From NCBI RefSeq assembly GCF_900172275.1, contig NZ_FWFT01000005.1, positions 62,001-126,000 on the forward strand: a stretch of DNA of 64,000 bases, given 5' to 3'. The stretch is from Pseudooctadecabacter jejudonensis. GTDB taxonomy: Bacteria; Pseudomonadota; Alphaproteobacteria; Rhodobacterales; Rhodobacteraceae. Below the pieces are notes generated by a model. It had not been told where the DNA came from and ran no database searches. It saw only the letters and a program-made list of their open reading frames with translations. The translations under genes were made by a program, and so were the position numbers. Positions 60,947 to 64,000 of the stretch are shown piece by piece (position 1 is the first letter of the stretch; the number at the start of each line of letters is the position of its first letter).

Positions 60947-62874
60947 AATGCCTCCCAGTGGACACCTGCAGGGGGGATGGCGGTGCCATTCCAAAGGAGC
61001 GGTTCCGGCGCATAGTTGAAGACAAAACGATGTGTGTCTGTATCGCGGATGCGTAGGCCGTCGGGCAGGGTGTGATGCGTCAGGCCGACCTCGTCGCAGA
61101 CACCCCGCAGGATGGTGTCCCACGTGGGGTCGTCGGGCCAACCCGCAAGGTACCGCAAGGGGCCGCCTGCGATTGCAGGCAGACCATCGGCGCAGCGCAG
61201 CAGCACCGGTGCCGAGCCTTCGGGAACTTCGCGCCAATGCAGGAACTGCCCACCATTTTCCAATGGGATGCTGGCCTGTGGCGGGATCGATTCAGTCAGT
61301 GTCACGGCCAGATCCAGCGGGTCGATGTTGGGGCCCATCGGTGTGGGGATCGATAGATGCTCTGTCTTGGTGTCCGTGCGCGGGCCAATAAGGGCCACGT
61401 GGCCCTCTGGCGTTGCAGCAAGGGCCTGTTTTAGTGGGGCGCTGACGGACATAATACCGGGGGCGAGCGTGATTTTATAGGCGCTGAGGTCGGCCGCATC
61501 TGGCGGCAGGATGTCGACATTCAACCCTAGACGGCGGCAGGCACGGTAGGCGGCGAAGGCAAGGCGGAACTGGTCGAAATCAGCACCTTGGGGCTGTGCC
61601 TCCCATGCCCAGGCGCTTTCATAATCGAACACAAGCGCCACGTCGGCGCGGGCGGTTCCGACGTCCGGCAGGGTTTCGATTTCACGGGCGACCTGCAGAC
61701 ATTCAGCCAAGGCGGGCGCGTCTTCGTTGTCGGGGCGCAGCAGGCCGGCATGCATTTGTTCTTGCGCCCAAGGGGCCTGTCGCCAGCGGAAATAGCAGAC
61801 GGTTTCAGCACCATGGGCGAAGGCCTCCCACGCCCAAAGGCGGGCCATGCCGGGCAGGGGTGCGGGGTTGTAGGGGGCCCAGTTTACGGGGCCGGGTTGT
61901 TGTTCCATCACCCACCAACGCCCCCCCGCTGGCGATGGAGCACCGCCTGCACGGCCCACGGCGCGGTAAAGATCGTGGTGAAAGGCCTGATTGTCGGGGT
62001 GGCCTTGGCGCATGAATCGGGCTTTGAAATCCGGCGCGCCCTCAAGCCGGTCGGACAAAAAGCCGATCGGGTAGCTGTCCCAGCTTGCGATATCGAGGTC
62101 AGCGCCGACTTTGAAGTGATCAAACGACGTTTCACGGCCCATGTAGTTGTGGATGATCGGCGCGGTGGAGCGTTCGCGGATTTCAGCGACCTGTTCGCGA
62201 TTGAAGTCAGCGACCATGTCCGATGAGTAGCGGTAGAAATCCAGCACGTGGGGATGGTTGGGTTCTGTGACCGTCAGGTTAGGCAGGCCGATGTCCGTGA
62301 AGTCATCGCATTCCATGGACCAGAACACGTTGCCCCATGCCCGGTTCAGCGCGTCAGTGCTTTGGTATTTCTGGGCCAGCCATGTTTGAAAACCCGCCAA
62401 GGCCGCAGACGAATAGCTGCGCGTGGTGTCGTGACAGGCGTATTCATTGTCGGTTTGCCATGCGGCGATGTGGCGGTTTGCGCCGTAGCGTTCGGCGAGG
62501 ATCGCGGTGATACGACGGCTTTCGGCGCGGTAGCCTTGGTGACTGAAACAATAGTGACGCCGTGAGCCGAAGCCGCGGGGGCGGCCTTGTTCATCGACGG
62601 CGAGCATATCGGGGTGCTTTTCAAGCATCCATCGCGGCGGTGTGGCCGTGGGCGTGCCCAGAATGATCTTGAGGCCCGCCTCTCCCAACGTGTCTATGGC
62701 GCGATCAAGCCACTCCCAGTCGAACGTTTCTGGCTTGGGTTCGATGCGCGACCACGCAAACTCCCCGATGCGCACCCACGACAGGCCGGCGCGGACCATG
62801 CGGGTGGCGTCGTCGGCCCAAAGATCTTCGGGCCAGTGTTCAGGGTAATAACAGACGCCAAGGGTGCGTTTCAT
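60943..62874 (-). CDS. Beta-galactosidase, GH42 family
   Basis: Hydrolyses terminal beta-galactosides. The 643-residue protein is a GH42 TIM-barrel: GVCYYPEHWPEDLWADDATRMVRAGLSWVRIGEFAWSRIEP, the acid/base Glu144 in WQTDNEYACHDTT and the nucleophile Glu324 in VMEQQPGPVNW, followed by the trimerisation domain. No signal peptide, so it acts in the cytoplasm on imported galactosides. Overlaps galM and follows the lactonase gene in the same operon. Confidence 0.95.
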   Translation of the reverse strand: MKRTLGVCYYPEHWPEDLWADDATRMVRAGLSWVRIGEFAWSRIEPKPETFDWEWLDRAIDTLGEAGLKIILGTPTATPPRWMLEKHPDMLAVDEQGRPRGFGSRRHYCFSHQGYRAESRRITAILAERYGANRHIAAWQTDNEYACHDTTRSYSSAALAGFQTWLAQKYQSTDALNRAWGNVFWSMECDDFTDIGLPNLTVTEPNHPHVLDFYRYSSDMVADFNREQVAEIRERSTAPIIHNYMGRETSFDHFKVGADLDIASWDSYPIGFLSDRLEGAPDFKARFMRQGHPDNQAFHHDLYRAVGRAGGAPSPAGGRWWVMEQQPGPVNWAPYNPAPLPGMARLWAWEAFAHGAETVCYFRWRQAPWAQEQMHAGLLRPDNEDAPALAECLQVAREIETLPDVGTARADVALVFDYESAWAWEAQPQGADFDQFRLAFAAYRACRRLGLNVDILPPDAADLSAYKITLAPGIMSVSAPLKQALAATPEGHVALIGPRTDTKTEHLSIPTPMGPNIDPLDLAVTLTESIPPQASIPLENGGQFLHWREVPEGSAPVLLRCADGLPAIAGGPLRYLAGWPDDPTWDTILRGVCDEVGLTHHTLPDGLRIRDTDTHRFVFNYAPEPLLWNGTAIPPAGVHWEAL

Positions 62875-62941
62875 GAGGGACCTGTGAAAGGGGATGGGTC
62901 GGGTTTGAGTTTTTTTGGTCAGATGAAGAGGGGCGTGGTGC

Positions 62942-63766
62942 CTAGAGGATCACACGGTGTTCGGCTTGGCCCACGGCGTCAACGGGTGTGGCAAACGTTT
63001 TTCCATCGTCGTCCCCGATCAGACCATCTGCGGCGGAGGTGCAAAAGAGTGTTTTGAGGTCAGGACCACCAAAAGCCGGACAGGAGGTTTGGACGCCTGG
63101 AAAGGCTACGGTTTGGGTCAATGTGCCGTCGGGCGCATAGCACGCCACGCGGTTGGCACCCCATTGAGCGTTCCAGAAGTTGCCAGACGCGTCGACCACG
63201 GCACCGTCGGGGCCCCAATCGGTTTGGCCGAAGTCCATCCAGACCTCAGCGTCGCCCATGGGCCAACCGTCGGCTTCGCCCAGTTTTTGGCGCATGATTT
63301 TGCGTGTGACGGTGTCGCAAAAGTAGGCGTGCGTGCCTGAGGGGGCAAAACAGATGGCGTTGGTGATGGTGATGTTGCCGTGCAGTTTGCGCACTTCGCC
63401 TTTGTAGAAACGGTAGATGGCGCCTGCATTTGCTTCGGCATTGAGGCCCATCGTTCCAATCCAAAAGCCGCCCCAGGGATCGGCACGACCATCGTTTGAG
63501 CGCGTGATCGGGTTATCATCCTCGATCGCGGCGACCTGTTCGGTTTTGCCGGACGCAAGATGCAAGATATGCAGGCCGATGCTATCAGCCATCAGCAGGG
63601 TGTCGTCGTCAATCCAGCCTGCCGCTGAGACGTGGTGGTTGAACTGCCAGTGCCGCCCTTTGATGTGGAGGCGTTTCCGCAAGATATCGAACCAGAAAAG
63701 CTCTCCCCGTTCGGGGTGCCAAAGGGGGCCTTCGCCCAAGGTGCATCGAGTGTCGTCGTAGATCAT
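62942..63766 (-). CDS. SMP-30/gluconolactonase family lactonase (probable galactonolactonase)
   Basis: A 274-residue beta-propeller lactonase: CTLGEGPLWHPERGELFWFDI (metal ligand Glu), NDGRADPWGGFWIGTMG (Asn/Asp ligands) and DGAVVDASGNFWNAQWGANRVACYAPDG, then SCPAFGGPDLKTLFCTSA. In this operon the natural substrate is D-galactono-1,4-lactone made from galactose, between a galactose dehydrogenase and galactonate dehydratase not seen here. The start ATG overlaps the upstream dgoA stop by 4 bases. Confidence 0.9.
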   Translation of the reverse strand: MIYDDTRCTLGEGPLWHPERGELFWFDILRKRLHIKGRHWQFNHHVSAAGWIDDDTLLMADSIGLHILHLASGKTEQVAAIEDDNPITRSNDGRADPWGGFWIGTMGLNAEANAGAIYRFYKGEVRKLHGNITITNAICFAPSGTHAYFCDTVTRKIMRQKLGEADGWPMGDAEVWMDFGQTDWGPDGAVVDASGNFWNAQWGANRVACYAPDGTLTQTVAFPGVQTSCPAFGGPDLKTLFCTSAADGLIGDDDGKTFATPVDAVGQAEHRVIL

Positions 63767-64000
63767 GCGCGGGCCTCATCGTAGGCGGCCAGGATGTCTG
63801 TCGCGCGCGTGGCGATGTCGGCGGTGGACATGCCGGGTTTATAAAGCGCGGAGCCGATGCCAAAGCCGTCAGCGCTGGCGTCCATCCACGTTTTGAAATT
63901 TTCGGGTCCTGCGCCGCCTACAGCGTAGACCTGTGTACCTTTGGGCAGGACCGCGCGGATCGCTTTCAGCCCGTCTGGCCCAAGCAGCGAACCGGGAAAG
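63763..64000 (-). CDS. dgoA: 2-dehydro-3-deoxy-6-phosphogalactonate aldolase (C-terminal part)
   Basis: The gene enters from the right edge; only the last 78 codons are present. The fragment reads FPGSLLGPDGLKAIRAVLP, then VYAVGGAGPENF, MDASADGFGIGSALYKPGMS and AAYDEARA. This matches the C-terminus of KDPGal aldolase (DgoA), which splits 2-keto-3-deoxy-6-phosphogalactonate to pyruvate and glyceraldehyde-3-phosphate. A KDPG aldolase (eda) is less likely by neighbours. The stop overlaps the next gene as ATGA, so the transcript continues through the lactonase, GH42 and galM genes. Confidence 0.85.
   Translation of the reverse strand, partial: FPGSLLGPDGLKAIRAVLPKGTQVYAVGGAGPENFKTWMDASADGFGIGSALYKPGMSTADIATRATDILAAYDEARA

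Overview
This 64 kb window is high-GC, densely coded chromosomal DNA, most probably from a marine Rhodobacterales bacterium (Roseobacter group). The evidence is the gene set and its neighbourhoods: L-malyl-CoA lyase (mcl1), the DUF1013/TrcR cell-cycle regulator, COQ9 divergent from rpsU, a membrane-anchored cytochrome c of the CycM/cy type, divergent hemE and hemC, and the dgcN-dgcA D-glutamate genes. I see no transposase, integrase, prophage, CRISPR array or rRNA operon. The window is core genome with a few accessory insertions.

Layout. 1-4.6 kb: a zinc-ribbon protein (cut by the left edge) divergent from a tightly overlapping operon ftsE-ftsX-plsC-PPOX flavoprotein-unknown-GNAT. 4.7-7.4 kb (minus): mcl1, accA and a small secreted protein. 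7.6-10.6 kb: a D-amino-acid module, dgcN-dgcA-D-amino-acid aminotransferase. 10.7-13.5 kb: an OmpA-domain envelope protein with four internal repeats, and a membrane-anchored helix-hairpin-helix protein. 13.6-16.5 kb: DUF1244 protein, N-formylglutamate amidohydrolase, pyruvate kinase. 16.6-22.8 kb: rpmI-rplT and pheS-pheT with several unknown genes inserted between them. 22.8-31.6 kb: regulators (LysR, Lrp), a methyltransferase, YtoQ, GST, MscL, two tiny tandem membrane peptides, rpsU/COQ9, a quinone oxidoreductase, two envelope unknowns and a secreted RNase T2. 31.7-41 kb: trcR, recR-ebfC-dnaX, DUF202, ankyrin protein plus phosphatase, rsgA, the SRP RNA, nudC, SRPBCC protein and prephenate dehydratase. 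41.4-48 kb: cytochrome c and the yejABEF oligopeptide importer. 48-53.8 kb: FAH-family hydrolase, D,D-carboxypeptidase with SPOR, HAD hydrolase, clpS, RsmC-like methyltransferase, a divergent SDR and a lipoprotein. 53.9-58.3 kb: hemF, lytic transglycosylase, hemE and hemC. 58.3-64 kb: FAD-linked D-2-hydroxyacid dehydrogenase, a CAU tRNA, and a galactoside operon (dgoA-lactonase-GH42 beta-galactosidase-galM) that runs off the right edge.

Functional themes. Heme synthesis genes hemC/hemE and hemF each have an exact TGTC-N10-GACA palindrome upstream. This is the PpsR/CrtJ photosynthesis-repressor consensus, so I infer that tetrapyrrole synthesis is tied to an aerobic anoxygenic phototrophy regulon elsewhere in the genome. 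The D-amino-acid module should funnel D-amino acids through D-glutamate and N-acetyl-glutamate to L-glutamate. The galactoside operon matches a De Ley-Doudoroff route from beta-galactosides to pyruvate and glyceraldehyde-3-phosphate. The best candidates for undescribed biology are the tandem 21- and 24-residue membrane peptides (27238-27380), the secreted tandem-YGS-repeat protein (19360-19737), the four-repeat OmpA protein and the ankyrin/phosphatase pair.
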